Shown here: positions 44,661 through 53,945 of the stretch, one piece after another
How the letters are laid out: the number at the start of each line of letters is the position of its first letter
How positions within the stretch are numbered: position 1 is the first letter of the stretch
Source of the DNA: Bradyrhizobium sp. Ce-3
Lineage (GTDB): Bacteria; Pseudomonadota; Alphaproteobacteria; Rhizobiales; Xanthobacteraceae
Reading direction: 5' to 3'
Assembly (NCBI RefSeq): GCF_022835695.1
Contig: NZ_BQUV01000005.1
Span: forward strand, 1-64,000
Length of the DNA: 64,000 nt
Made by a program: the position numbers and the translations under genes
The notes under the pieces: model-generated
The model's database searches: none
What the model saw: only the letters and a program-made list of their open reading frames with translations
What the model was told of the DNA's origin: nothing

Positions 44661-45971
44661 ATGCCGGTCAGGAGGATTGCCCGCTGGCTCGCGGGTCTGT
44701 CTGTCGTGGTTGCCGCGCTGGGCATTGCCCATGCTGCACAGGCGCAGGACAAGAAGATCAAGATCGGCGTGATCTTCGACTTGACCGGCCCCTTGGCCGG
44801 CGGCGGCTCCGAGCTGCAATATACCGGCGTCAAGATCATGCTCGACCATTACGCCAGAACCGGCGTCGAGGGATACAAGGTCGAGGCGGTCTACGCCGAC
44901 GCGCAGAGCAAGCCCGACATCGCCATCAACGAGGCCGTCCGCCTGCTCGAGCAGGAGAAGGTCGACATGGTGATGGGCTTCTTCTCCTCGGCGCAATGCG
45001 TGCCGGTGGCGGCGAGGGTCGACCAGATGAAAAAGTTCATGTGGATCACGACCTGCATCTCCTCGGGCGTGTTCGACGGCAAGAATTACAAATACGTGTT
45101 CCGGCCGCAGGCCGCCGGCAACCAATACGGCATGATGACCACCGACTTCATCGCGCAATACTCGATGTCCAAGTTCGGCAAGGAGCCGAAGGACCTCCGC
45201 GTCGCCATCATCCACGAGGACGGCGCCTATGGCGTCGACGTCGCCAAGGGCAACGAGGCCGGTGCCAGGAAGGCCGGCTTCAACATCGTGCTCAAGGAGG
45301 GCTATTCGGCGACCGCGCCCGATCTGTCGGCGCTGGTCACCAAGCTGAAGCGCGCCAAGCCCGACGTGATCTTCCACACCGGCTACAATCCGGACATTAC
45401 CCTGCTGTTCCGACAGGCGCGCGAGCAGGGGCTGAAGTTCGGCGCCATCGTCGGCCATGGCGCGGGCTATGGCGTCTACGAGAAGCTGAAGGAAGGTCTC
45501 GGCGCCGACGCCAACTATCTCTTCAACACCGACCCGATCTCGATCTGGCTGGCCAATCAGAAGGACATGGATCCCAAGCTGCCGCCGGTCATCAAGATGG
45601 TCGGCGAGGAATTCGACCGGCTGAAGCCCGGCGTGCCGATCCGCTCCGCCCATGTCGGCATCGGTGCGGCCAACGCCTATGTGTTCCTCGACGACGTGCT
45701 GCCGCGCGCGATCAAGAAGTATGGCGGCGTCGATCCGGACGCGCTGCGCAAGGCCGCGCTCGACACCGACATTCCCGAAGGCGGCACCATGCTCGGCTAC
45801 GGCGTGAAGTTCTACGGCGAGGGGGAACAATACGCCGGTCAGAATGCGCGCTCGTTCCCGGTGGTGCTGCAATATATCGACGACAAATCCTATGTGGTGT
45901 GGCCGAAGAGCCAGATGCAGCGCGAGACCGAGCTGCCGCTGCCCGCCGGCACCACCTACAGCTACAAATAG
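44661..45971 (+). CDS. HAAT-family ABC substrate-binding protein
   Basis: Periplasmic binding protein (436 aa). The signal peptide ends AHAAQA, and the mature chain starts QDKKIKIGVIFDLTGPLAGGG. FFSSAQCVPVAARVDQM lies at the ligand hinge. Family members bind branched-chain amino acids, urea, amides or aromatic acids. It is the first gene of a five-component importer operon. Confidence 0.92.
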   Translation: MPVRRIARWLAGLSVVVAALGIAHAAQAQDKKIKIGVIFDLTGPLAGGGSELQYTGVKIMLDHYARTGVEGYKVEAVYADAQSKPDIAINEAVRLLEQEKVDMVMGFFSSAQCVPVAARVDQMKKFMWITTCISSGVFDGKNYKYVFRPQAAGNQYGMMTTDFIAQYSMSKFGKEPKDLRVAIIHEDGAYGVDVAKGNEAGARKAGFNIVLKEGYSATAPDLSALVTKLKRAKPDVIFHTGYNPDITLLFRQAREQGLKFGAIVGHGAGYGVYEKLKEGLGADANYLFNTDPISIWLANQKDMDPKLPPVIKMVGEEFDRLKPGVPIRSAHVGIGAANAYVFLDDVLPRAIKKYGGVDPDALRKAALDTDIPEGGTMLGYGVKFYGEGEQYAGQNARSFPVVLQYIDDKSYVVWPKSQMQRETELPLPAGTTYSYK

Positions 45972-45992
45972 CTCGCTCGCGAAGGGGACGCC

Positions 45993-46766
45993 GTGCTCGC
46001 CGTCGAAGGCCTGGTCAAGCGGTTTGGCGGCTTTCGTGCCGTCAACAACGTGTCGTTCCGCGTCGAGCAGGGCGAGATCCTCGGCCTGATCGGCCCGAAC
46101 GGCTCGGGCAAGAGCACGATCTTCAACATGCTGTCGGGCACGCTGCCGCCCACCGAGGGCTCGATCCTGTTCGACGGCCGCGAGATCGCGGGGCTCCCCC
46201 CGCACCGGATCATCGTCGGCGGCATCGGCCGCACCTTCCAGATCCCGCGGCCGTTCCATCGGCTCAGCATTTTCGAGAATGTCGTGCTCGCCGGCTTCTA
46301 TGGCCAGGGCCGTCACAGCCGCAGCAAGGCGGAGGAGGCGGCCGAGCGCGCGCTGGCGACGGTCGGGCTGCCGACCGACCGCCATAGCAGCGTCGAAGGC
46401 CTGGGTGCTGCCGGCTTGAAGAAGCTCGAACTCGCCAAGGCGATCGCCACCGGGCCAAAACTCTTGCTCGCCGACGAGAGCCTCGGCGGCCTCGACGAGG
46501 CCGAGATGGACCAGGCGGCCGACATGCTGCGCCGGATCCGCGACGAGCTCGGCATCACCATCATCTGGGTCGAGCACATCATGGGCGTGTTGATGCGGGT
46601 GGTCGACCGCGTGATGGTGCTGGATCACGGCGAGAAGATCGCCGAGGGCCTGCCGGCAGATGTCGCCGGCAATCCGCGGGTGATCGAGGTCTATCTCGGC
46701 ACCGACGCGGACGCGAGCCTTGCGGCGGCGGCCGCTGCGCAAGCCCGCCGCCGGATCGGGGCGTGA
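45993..46766 (+). CDS. HAAT ABC transporter ATPase (LivG-type)
   Basis: ATPase of 257 aa. Walker A GPNGSGKSTIFNML, family words FQIPRPFHRLSIFENV, Walker B LLLADESLGGLDEAEMDQA. The GTG start at 45993 follows GAAGGGGA. It is unusual in the signature region (VEGLGAAGLKKLELAKA replaces LSGGQ), as seen in part of the LivG group. Confidence 0.9.
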   Translation: MLAVEGLVKRFGGFRAVNNVSFRVEQGEILGLIGPNGSGKSTIFNMLSGTLPPTEGSILFDGREIAGLPPHRIIVGGIGRTFQIPRPFHRLSIFENVVLAGFYGQGRHSRSKAEEAAERALATVGLPTDRHSSVEGLGAAGLKKLELAKAIATGPKLLLADESLGGLDEAEMDQAADMLRRIRDELGITIIWVEHIMGVLMRVVDRVMVLDHGEKIAEGLPADVAGNPRVIEVYLGTDADASLAAAAAAQARRRIGA

Positions 46767-47476
46767 GCGGCATGCTGGAATTGAAGTCGATCGACGCGGG
46801 CTATGGCAGCTTCCAGGCGCTGTTCGACGTCAGCCTCGACGTCAGGGCAGGCGAGGCGGTCGGCGTGATCGGCCCGAACGGTGCCGGCAAGACCACCTTG
46901 ATGCGGGTGATCTCCGGATTGATCCGCCCGATCCGGGGCACCATCGCGATGGAGGGCATCGACGTCGTCGCGACGCCTGCGCACCGTATCGTCAGCCTTG
47001 GGATCGCGCATGTGCCGGAAAACCGCCGGCTGTTTCCGCGGCTCACCGTGGCGGACAATCTGAAGATGGGCGCCTACATGCCGGGCGCCCGCGCGCATTA
47101 CGCCGAGCGGCTCGACTTCGTGTTCGAGCTGTTTCCGCGCATGAAGGAGCGCCAGCACCAGATGGCCGGCACGATGTCGGGCGGCGAGCAGCAGATGTGC
47201 GCGATCGGCCGCGCACTGATGTCGAACCCGAAACTGCTGCTGCTCGACGAGCCGTCGGCCGGGCTGGCGCCGGTCGTGGTGCAGCAGGTGTTCGAGCTGG
47301 TCAAGCGCATCCGCTCCAGCGGGCTGACGGTGTTGATCGTCGAGCAGAACGTGCAGCAGGTGCTGCGCGTGGTCGACCGCGCCTATCTGCTGGAAGCCGG
47401 CAGCATCCGCGCCGCCGGCACAGCAGCGGAACTCGCGGCCAGCGATACCATCAAGCAGGCGTATTTGGGGGTGTGA
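46763..47476 (+). CDS. HAAT ABC transporter ATPase (LivF-type)
   Basis: ATPase of 237 aa. Walker A GPNGAGKTTLMRVI, VPENRRLFPRLTV, signature MSGGEQQMCAIGRAL, Walker B LLLLDEPSAGLAPV, and the typical VEQNVQQVL. The GTG start overlaps the preceding stop (GTGA); ATG 46772 is an alternative nine bases on. Confidence 0.92.
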   Translation: MSGMLELKSIDAGYGSFQALFDVSLDVRAGEAVGVIGPNGAGKTTLMRVISGLIRPIRGTIAMEGIDVVATPAHRIVSLGIAHVPENRRLFPRLTVADNLKMGAYMPGARAHYAERLDFVFELFPRMKERQHQMAGTMSGGEQQMCAIGRALMSNPKLLLLDEPSAGLAPVVVQQVFELVKRIRSSGLTVLIVEQNVQQVLRVVDRAYLLEAGSIRAAGTAAELAASDTIKQAYLGV

Positions 47477-47520
47477 GCGGATGATGATCGTGAATCGAGC
47501 AGGCGCACTCACATATCCCC

Positions 47521-47624
47521 CCGTCATCCTGAGGAGCCGCGAAGCGGCGTCTCGAAGGATGCACGGCCCGGCTGGTGGCCGTGCATCCTTCGAGGCGCGC
47601 AAGGGCGCGCAGCTCAGGATGACA
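47521..47624. repeat. CGTCATCCTGAG-type palindromic repeat, copy B
   Basis: CCGTCATCCTGAG and CTCAGGATGAC are inverted ends; GAAGGATGCACGGCC and GGCCGTGCATCCTTC form the inner stem. It lies inside the operon, between the LivF-type and LivH-type genes, and the transcript would fold strongly here. Confidence 0.75.
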
Positions 47625-47672
47625 GTTCGGCTAGTTCAGCCAGACGACGCCACGGTCTAGGACGCAGCCACC

Positions 47673-48554
47673 ATGCAATCCTTCCTCGACATCTTCGACA
47701 TCTACCTGCTGGAGGCCGTGATCAACGGCATCCTGCTCGGCGGCGTGCTGGCGCTGCTGGCGCTCGGGCTCAATCTGATCTTCGGCGTCATCGACGTCAC
47801 CTGGATCTGCTACGCGGAGCTGGTGATGATCGGCATGTATGGCATGTACTATCTGGTGCAGGTGTTTCATCTGCCGTACTGGGCCGCCGCGCCGCTCGTC
47901 ATCCTGCTGGTGGCGCTGCTCGGTGCAGCGCTGCATTTCCTGGTCATCGCGCCGCTGTTGACGGCGCCGCCGATCAACCAGCTGCTCGCCACCGGCGGCG
48001 TGCTGTTCATCCTGCAGAGCTTCGCCACCGTCGCCTTCGGCATCGACTTCCGCAATCTCGGCATCCGCCTGCCGGTGCTGGCGCTCGGCGAGATGAATTT
48101 CAGTTACGCGCGATTGTTGTCATTCGGTGCGGCGCTGCTCGGCATGATCGGCGTCTATCTGTTCCTGACCCGCACCTTCACCGGCACCGCGATCCGTGCC
48201 ATCGCGCAGGACCGCCAGATCATGCCGCTGATGGGCGTCGACCCCAAGCGCATCTATCTCGTCACCTCGGCGATCGGCGGCGGGCTCGCCGGGCTCGCGG
48301 CCTGTCTGCTGGTGCTGCAATATGACGTGCATCCGTTCGTCGGGCTGTCGTTCGGGCCGATCACCTTCCTGATCTGCGTGCTCGGCGGTCTCGGCAATTT
48401 CATCGGCGGCTTCATTGCGGCCTTCGTGTTCGCCGAGATCATCTCGCTCGGCGGCCTGTTCTCCGATCTCGAATGGGGCTATGTGCTGGCGTTCGCCTTC
48501 TTCATCGTCATGATGTTCATCCGGCCTGCGGGCCTGCTGGCGAGGCGCTCGTGA
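47673..48554 (+). CDS. HAAT ABC transporter permease (LivH-type)
   Basis: Permease of 293 aa with about eight helices, beginning VINGILLGGVLALLALGLNL, which is typical of LivH. The ATPase-contact region is AIAQDRQIMPLMGVD. It overlaps the LivM-type gene by GTGA. Confidence 0.92.
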   Translation: MQSFLDIFDIYLLEAVINGILLGGVLALLALGLNLIFGVIDVTWICYAELVMIGMYGMYYLVQVFHLPYWAAAPLVILLVALLGAALHFLVIAPLLTAPPINQLLATGGVLFILQSFATVAFGIDFRNLGIRLPVLALGEMNFSYARLLSFGAALLGMIGVYLFLTRTFTGTAIRAIAQDRQIMPLMGVDPKRIYLVTSAIGGGLAGLAACLLVLQYDVHPFVGLSFGPITFLICVLGGLGNFIGGFIAAFVFAEIISLGGLFSDLEWGYVLAFAFFIVMMFIRPAGLLARRS

Positions 48555-49561
48555 ACAGGCAGGCGGCGTTCTGGATCATCGCGCTGATTGCGCTCGTCGC
48601 GCTGCCCTTCGTGCACCGCGATCCCTATCACCTGCACGTGCTGGTGCTGATCCTGATCTGGTCGTTCGCCTACACGTCGTGGTCGATCATGGGCCGCTTC
48701 GGCCTGGTCTCGCTCGGTCATGGCGGTTTCATGGGCATCGGCGCCTATGTCACCGCGCTCTTGTGGAACCACCTCGGCGTCTCGCCCTGGATCGGCATTC
48801 CCCTCGGCATGGCGACCGCGGGCGTGCTCGCGCTGATCGTCGCCTATCCCTGCTTCCGCTTCCGCATCACCGGGCACTATTTCGTGCTGGTGACCTTGGC
48901 GCTGTCCGGCATCGTGCTGCAGGTCATCACCGCGACGCGCGACTATACCGGCGGCTCGCTCGGCTACACGCCGCAGCGCGCCCCGAGCGGCAAGGGGCTG
49001 TTCGCGCTGCAATTCGACGACAAGACCACCTGGTATCTGATCGCGCTCGCGGTCTGGGTGCTCGGCCTCGTGATCTGGCGCGCGATCGACCGCAGCATGA
49101 TCCGCCATGCCATGGAGGCGATCTCGGAGGATGAGGACGCGGCAGCCGCGGCCGGCGTCAACGTCACCGCCGAGAAGCTCAAGATCACCCTGATCAGCGC
49201 GCTGATGACTGCGCTCGCGGGTGCGCTATATTGCCAGTACCAGATGTTCATCTCGCCCGACACGGTGAGCGGCATCGCGGTCTCGCTGCAGATGGTGTTC
49301 GCGGCGATCGTCGGCGGCGTCTATGTCGCGCTCGGGCCGACGGTCGGTGCGGTCATCACCATCGTGCTGGCCGAGGTGCTGCGAATCTCGTTCGGCACCA
49401 AGGCGGTCGGCTGGGACAATCTGGTCTATGGCCTGCTGCTGGTGCTGTTCATCATCTTCCTGCCCAAGGGCATTCTTGGTAGCGTGATCGACCGGATCAA
49501 ATCGCCACGCAAGCCGTCGAGAGGCCATGAGCAACAAACCGTCCCCATCGCTCGCCGATGA
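48551..49561 (+). CDS. HAAT ABC transporter permease (LivM-type)
   Basis: Permease of 336 aa. GRFGLVSLGHGGFMGIGAYV is the family signature, and AISEDEDAAAAAGVNV is the coupling loop. The GTG start at 48551 overlaps the LivH stop. The 3' end overlaps the PPK2 gene by 35 bases. Confidence 0.92.
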   Translation: MNRQAAFWIIALIALVALPFVHRDPYHLHVLVLILIWSFAYTSWSIMGRFGLVSLGHGGFMGIGAYVTALLWNHLGVSPWIGIPLGMATAGVLALIVAYPCFRFRITGHYFVLVTLALSGIVLQVITATRDYTGGSLGYTPQRAPSGKGLFALQFDDKTTWYLIALAVWVLGLVIWRAIDRSMIRHAMEAISEDEDAAAAAGVNVTAEKLKITLISALMTALAGALYCQYQMFISPDTVSGIAVSLQMVFAAIVGGVYVALGPTVGAVITIVLAEVLRISFGTKAVGWDNLVYGLLLVLFIIFLPKGILGSVIDRIKSPRKPSRGHEQQTVPIARR

Positions 49562-50471
49562 ACTGAAGCCCTTCGTCGCGCCGTTTCGCTTCGATGGATC
49601 GGGCGAATTTCACCTCAAATCGTATCCGACCGCCGAGAAGGGCGGCATCGACAAGGACGCCGGCGGCAAGATCATCGAGGCCAACCGCAAGCGGCTCAAC
49701 GATTTCCAGGAGAAGCTCTACGCCCAGGACCGCTGGTCGCTGCTCCTGATCTTTCAGGGCATGGACGCCGCCGGCAAGGACTCGGCGATCAAGAGCGTGT
49801 TCGAGGGCGTCAACCCGCAGGGCTGCGAGGTCTCCTCCTTCAAGCAGCCCTCGACCAGGGAGCTCGACCACGACTACATGTGGCGCGCCATGATCGCGCT
49901 GCCGGAGCGCGGCCGGATCGGCATCTTCAACCGCTCCTATTACGAGGAGTGCCTGGTCGTGCGCGTGCACGCCGATGTGCTGGCCAAGCAGAAGATCCCG
50001 AAGAAGCTCGTGACCAAGAACATCTGGCGCGAGCGCTTCGAGGACATCTCCGCGATCGAGCGCTATCTGGCGCGCAACGGCACCGTGATCCTGAAATTCT
50101 TCCTCAACGTCTCCAAGGAGGAGCAGCGCCAGCGCTTTCTCGACCGGCTGGAGGAGCCGGCCAAGAACTGGAAATTCTCGATGGCCGACGTCTCCGAGCG
50201 CGCGCTATGGGCCAGGTATCAGGCCGCCTATCAGGACATGATCCATCACACCGCGACCAGAGACGCGCCCTGGCACATCGTGCCCGCCGACCACAAATGG
50301 TTCGCCCGCGTCGTGATCGGCTCGACCATCGTCAATGCGCTCGACAGGCTCGATCTGAAATTCCCCGAAGTCGACAAGGCCGATCTGAGCGAATTCAAGC
50401 GCGTCCGCGCCGCGCTGGAAGCGGAGGGCAAGGGCGCCGCGGCGGAGAAGAAGGCGCCCGCCAAGAAATAG
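49527..50471 (+). CDS. ppk2: polyphosphate kinase 2 (PPK2) family
   Basis: PPK2 enzyme (314 aa) that transfers phosphate between polyphosphate and nucleotides. Walker A is GMDAAGKDSAIK, Walker B/lid words are FNRSYYEECLVVRVH and NIWRERFEDISAIERY. Single-domain length. The last ~15 residues are a Lys/Ala-rich tail. It starts inside the LivM-type gene, so it is probably read from the same transcript. Confidence 0.92.
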   Translation: MSNKPSPSLADELKPFVAPFRFDGSGEFHLKSYPTAEKGGIDKDAGGKIIEANRKRLNDFQEKLYAQDRWSLLLIFQGMDAAGKDSAIKSVFEGVNPQGCEVSSFKQPSTRELDHDYMWRAMIALPERGRIGIFNRSYYEECLVVRVHADVLAKQKIPKKLVTKNIWRERFEDISAIERYLARNGTVILKFFLNVSKEEQRQRFLDRLEEPAKNWKFSMADVSERALWARYQAAYQDMIHHTATRDAPWHIVPADHKWFARVVIGSTIVNALDRLDLKFPEVDKADLSEFKRVRAALEAEGKGAAAEKKAPAKK

Positions 50472-50528
50472 GTGGCCGTCGTCTGCCGCTCGGGCACGCC
50501 CTTACGTGAGGCGAGCACGTCGGTCAGG

Positions 50529-50694
50529 CTCCCTCCCCCCTTGCGGGGGAGGGTGGGGAGAGGGGTAGCCCCGGGCACGATGACCGACATGAGCGCGCCT
50601 TCGCAATTTCATCGCTCGCTGCCGACGACAAATTGGAGAGAGCACGTCGTGTGGTACCCCTCTCCCTAACCCTCCCCCGCAAGGGGGGGAGGGA
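50529..50694. repeat. long inverted repeat (CTCCCTCCCCCCTTGCGGGG type)
   Basis: Arms of about 40 bases: CTCCCTCCCCCCTTGCGGGG with GGGTGGGGAGAGGGG on the left, and CCCCTCTCCCTAACCC with CCCCCGCAAGGGG on the right (50655-50694). The 87-base centre is not coding. The gap 50472-50912 otherwise shows only an AT-rich TTTTTAAAGGTATAATAAC at about 50731-50749 that could be a promoter. Confidence 0.75.
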
Positions 50695-50912
50695 ACCCTG
50701 CCGTCGGCGTCCCTTACGTGCTACACGATTTTTAAAGGTATAATAACACCGTAGATTTGCAGGGCGAGTCGAGTTGCCGTGTCCGCCGGCAGCCGCCGGC
50801 TACTGTGCATGGGGTTGTTTTCGATATTTCGGCAGCGCGCCTGCGAGGCGGGGAACCCTACCGTTGGTTTGTCCCCTTGCTCGCAGGCAGCGTCAGATCA
50901 GCGTCACCGCCG

Positions 50913-53108
50913 CTAGCCCTTGCGCGACGGCATCCAGGCAGACAGCAGATAGAAGCCGATCGCCACGATCAGGAGATAGCGGAAGCCGAGCAGGGTCGAG
51001 CACGACTCGGCGAGGCCGCCGATCACCGATCCCGCGATGTTCGATCCGAACGCCTGGTCGGGGTTGGCCTCGTCGCGGAACGAGCGGGCGAAGATCACGC
51101 CGGCGAAGAACATCGGGCCGAGCGCCAGCGCGCACGGGATCACGTAGCGCCAGACGATGCCGCCGCTGAGGAACGTGTCCAGCGGCACCAGCACCGAGAC
51201 CGCCAGCAGCGCCAGCAGCCCGGCATAGTGCCGCACCAGCCGGGTCGACGGCACCTTGATCACGTACAGATTGGCGGCGAGGATCAGCAGCAGCGCGGTG
51301 AAGAACACCGCCGAGTTGACCAGCCAGGTGCTGCCGAACAGCAGCGCCATCTGCACCACGGCCTTGGTCTCGAGCAGCATGAACGCCGCGCCGAGGAAGA
51401 ACATCCGGTTGTTGGGCCGCCAGGCGCCCTTCGGCTTGAACAGATAGACGAGGCCGAGCCCGAGCACGCCGAGCAGGATCATCGAGCGGACCGTCAGATC
51501 GGGGATCAGCCTGCCGCTGACATAGAGGAACGGCCAGTCGTCGCTGGTCGATTGCTTGGCGCCCTCATTGTCGATCACGAGCTTCGCCGGCGCCAGCGGC
51601 ACCCAGTCGCCGCGCCGGGCGGCTGCCTTCTCTTGCGGCTTGTCGAAGCCATCGACCGCCAGGTTTTCCGGCGGAATGCTGTTCAGCCAGAACTGGCCGC
51701 GGTCGCGGAACGCGGTGGAGATGCGCGGATTGCAGCCCGCGATGATGGTGGTGAAACCGACCGCTTCGGACGAGGTCAGCGTTTCCTTGTAGGGCAGCGG
51801 CAGCACCAGCGGATCGCAGCCGAACACCTGCTTCGCCATCTCGGCGACGCGCTGCACGATCCAGCCCTGGCGGTAGTAGTTGTACATCACGAAGATGCCG
51901 TCCTGCTTCAGCACGCGGCGGATGTCCTGGAATGCCTGTTCGGTGAACAGATAGCTTTCCAGCCGGATGTTGGCGTAGCCGCTGTGCAGGATCAGCGAGT
52001 CGACCAGCGCATACACCACCAGATCGTATTTGCGTTCGGTGGTGCGCAGGAAATGCCGGCCGTCGTCGAGATGCGGCACCACCCTCGGATCCTGATAGGG
52101 CTTGTCGGGATGGTTGTGGATGCCGATGTTCTGGATCACGGGATCGATCTCGACCGCATCGATGCGCTCGACGCCGAAGCGCAAGGCGTGCGCCAGGTCG
52201 TTGCCGGAGCCGGCGCCGATGATCATGACATCCTTGAACGGCGCGCCGCCGCTGTGCTTCTGCAGCAGATGGATCAGCGAATAGGACGAGCCACGCTCGC
52301 TGAACGGCATCATCTCCTGATGACCGATATTGTTGACGGTGATTTCGCCGCTCGCCTTGTTCAGGTCGACGGCGTAGTAGGGCGACCAGCGGACGTCATG
52401 GCTGTCGGAACGGTCGGTGTACCATCCGGTAAATCCCACCACGATGACCAGCGTGGCGAGGCGCAGGATCGACAGCGCCTTGTCCTGGTAGAGCAGGTAG
52501 ACGATGCCGGCGCAGCTGATGCCGAACCAGACCACCGGCGGCGCCTGCGCGAACGACAGCAGCGAGAACCCGACGATGCCCGCGAGGCTGCCGCCGATAT
52601 TCAGCGAATAGCCGGCGACGCGGTTGGGATAGGCGTCGAAGGCGCGGCCGAGTGTCTGGCCGAGGCCGACGAACATCAGCGCGATCAGCACGAAGAACAG
52701 CCCGGCGATCGCCTCGATCGGCACGACGAACTTGGCGAGATCCGGGTTGCGATACTCGGTGCCGAAAAACACTTCCTGTGGCGAGGCCTGATGGCCGACG
52801 TCGACCGCGAACTTGCCCCAGTTGAAGTACAGCACCATGATCGTGACCACGGCGGCGAAGGTCACGAAAGCGAGCCCGGGAAACAGCGCAAGCCAGTTGG
52901 TGGTCCGCCGCGCGGCGAGGCAGCCGCAGGACATGCCGAGGAAGGCTGCGAGCAGCACGATATTGGTGAAGAATTGCAGGAACACGACCTTGGCCGAGAA
53001 CCAGCGGATGCAGGCCAGCTCGAGGAACAGGATCAGGAAACCGACGAGGAAGAGATTGAAGCCGGCCTGTCGCTGATTGAGCCCTTCGGCCACGTTCGTC
53101 GCGGGCAT
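50913..53108 (-). CDS. membrane protein with spermidine-synthase-like domain
   Basis: Large protein (731 aa): about six N-terminal helices (to about residue 230), a central Rossmann domain (about 250-500), and six or more C-terminal helices. The central domain has MIIGAGSGNDLAHALRFG and VEIDPVIQNIG, like spermidine synthases and SAM methyltransferases, then DLVVYALVDS. Such 'fused MFS/spermidine synthase' proteins are widespread but rarely characterised. Polyamine synthesis is not established for them. Confidence 0.8.
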   Translation of the reverse strand: MPATNVAEGLNQRQAGFNLFLVGFLILFLELACIRWFSAKVVFLQFFTNIVLLAAFLGMSCGCLAARRTTNWLALFPGLAFVTFAAVVTIMVLYFNWGKFAVDVGHQASPQEVFFGTEYRNPDLAKFVVPIEAIAGLFFVLIALMFVGLGQTLGRAFDAYPNRVAGYSLNIGGSLAGIVGFSLLSFAQAPPVVWFGISCAGIVYLLYQDKALSILRLATLVIVVGFTGWYTDRSDSHDVRWSPYYAVDLNKASGEITVNNIGHQEMMPFSERGSSYSLIHLLQKHSGGAPFKDVMIIGAGSGNDLAHALRFGVERIDAVEIDPVIQNIGIHNHPDKPYQDPRVVPHLDDGRHFLRTTERKYDLVVYALVDSLILHSGYANIRLESYLFTEQAFQDIRRVLKQDGIFVMYNYYRQGWIVQRVAEMAKQVFGCDPLVLPLPYKETLTSSEAVGFTTIIAGCNPRISTAFRDRGQFWLNSIPPENLAVDGFDKPQEKAAARRGDWVPLAPAKLVIDNEGAKQSTSDDWPFLYVSGRLIPDLTVRSMILLGVLGLGLVYLFKPKGAWRPNNRMFFLGAAFMLLETKAVVQMALLFGSTWLVNSAVFFTALLLILAANLYVIKVPSTRLVRHYAGLLALLAVSVLVPLDTFLSGGIVWRYVIPCALALGPMFFAGVIFARSFRDEANPDQAFGSNIAGSVIGGLAESCSTLLGFRYLLIVAIGFYLLSAWMPSRKG

Positions 53109-53382
53109 GATCCCGATATCTCCTTAACCAATAAATCACGCGCCCTTAACACCCGGTCGCCGCCGGCACATTAGATGCAACCCGTTGAGCAAAGATTGAT
53201 TTGCCCGGCCGCCTGCGCGCCGCGCTTGTCGCCGCTGCCGGGCATGGAGTCATGGTGTAGGAAAGGTTTCGTTGCGGGCGTGTCACGCGGCGTTGTCTTG
53301 GCATCGATTGACGATGTGAGGAGCGACAGGGGGAGGGGGTCTTTTCAGCACCGGGTTCCTCACCAGTCGGCAATGGCCGTGC

Positions 53383-53820
53383 TCACACCACAGCTTCGCC
53401 AAACACCATCTGCCAGCCCTTGCGCGTATCCATATATTCCCGCACCTGCTTGATGCGGCCCGCCTCGACCGTGAACACGAAGCAGTAATCGTTGTCGTAG
53501 GGGCGGCCGCCCGGCAGCGTCGCCTGCATGCGCTCCTCGACGATCACGCAGTCGCCGTCGGCATGAACTGCGCGGAATGCGATGTCGATCTCGGAGAACA
53601 GGCGGTGCATCTCGGTCGAGATGAAGCGCGCGATCGCATCCGCTCCGATCATGTGATCGGTATGATCGAGCGCGACCGCGGTAGCGTTGCGCGCCGGTGC
53701 GATCCATTCGGCATCCGGCGCGAACATGGCGGAGATCAGCTCGGCGTCGCGGGTCCTGAAGGTCTGCCAGGCGTTGAGGACGACTTCCTTGGCGGTTTCA
53801 TTGGTGGTCGGGCTGGTCAT
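53383..53820 (-). CDS. SnoaL/NTF2-like protein
   Basis: Single SnoaL-like domain (145 aa): AWQTFRTRDAELISAMFAPD, DAEWIAP, IGADAIARFISTEM, and the strand words FVFTVEAGRIKQVREYMD. The fold is used by isomerases and as a structural module; no catalytic residues can be assigned. ATG 53820 is preferred to a frame start at 53901. Confidence 0.8.
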   Translation of the reverse strand: MTSPTTNETAKEVVLNAWQTFRTRDAELISAMFAPDAEWIAPARNATAVALDHTDHMIGADAIARFISTEMHRLFSEIDIAFRAVHADGDCVIVEERMQATLPGGRPYDNDYCFVFTVEAGRIKQVREYMDTRKGWQMVFGEAVV

Positions 53821-53945
53821 GTCGATTTCTCCGGGGGTGATCGATCGGCTCGATCTAGGTCGGCGCAGCCTTTGGTGCTGGCCGGAATCGGACCTCATCA
53901 CCGCCGGCCACTTTCCCCGATCGCGTGATGCGCTAGTGTCCGGCC

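Noticed and set aside
43191-46742. Minus-strand frame of 1183 aa across GST, ABM-like, binding protein and LivG genes
   Set aside because: It spans several clear plus-strand genes and shows shadow-type composition; high GC suppresses stop codons in this frame.
47521-47624. CRISPR-like or tRNA-like fold between the LivF- and LivH-type genes
   Set aside because: It is a single palindrome of a dispersed repeat family; there are no spacers, and no tRNA T-loop or anticodon arm.
50757-53174. Plus-strand frame of 805 aa opposite the spermidine-synthase-like gene
   Set aside because: It is an antisense shadow: residue composition is Arg/His/Asp/Gln-rich without domains, while the minus strand encodes a coherent membrane protein.
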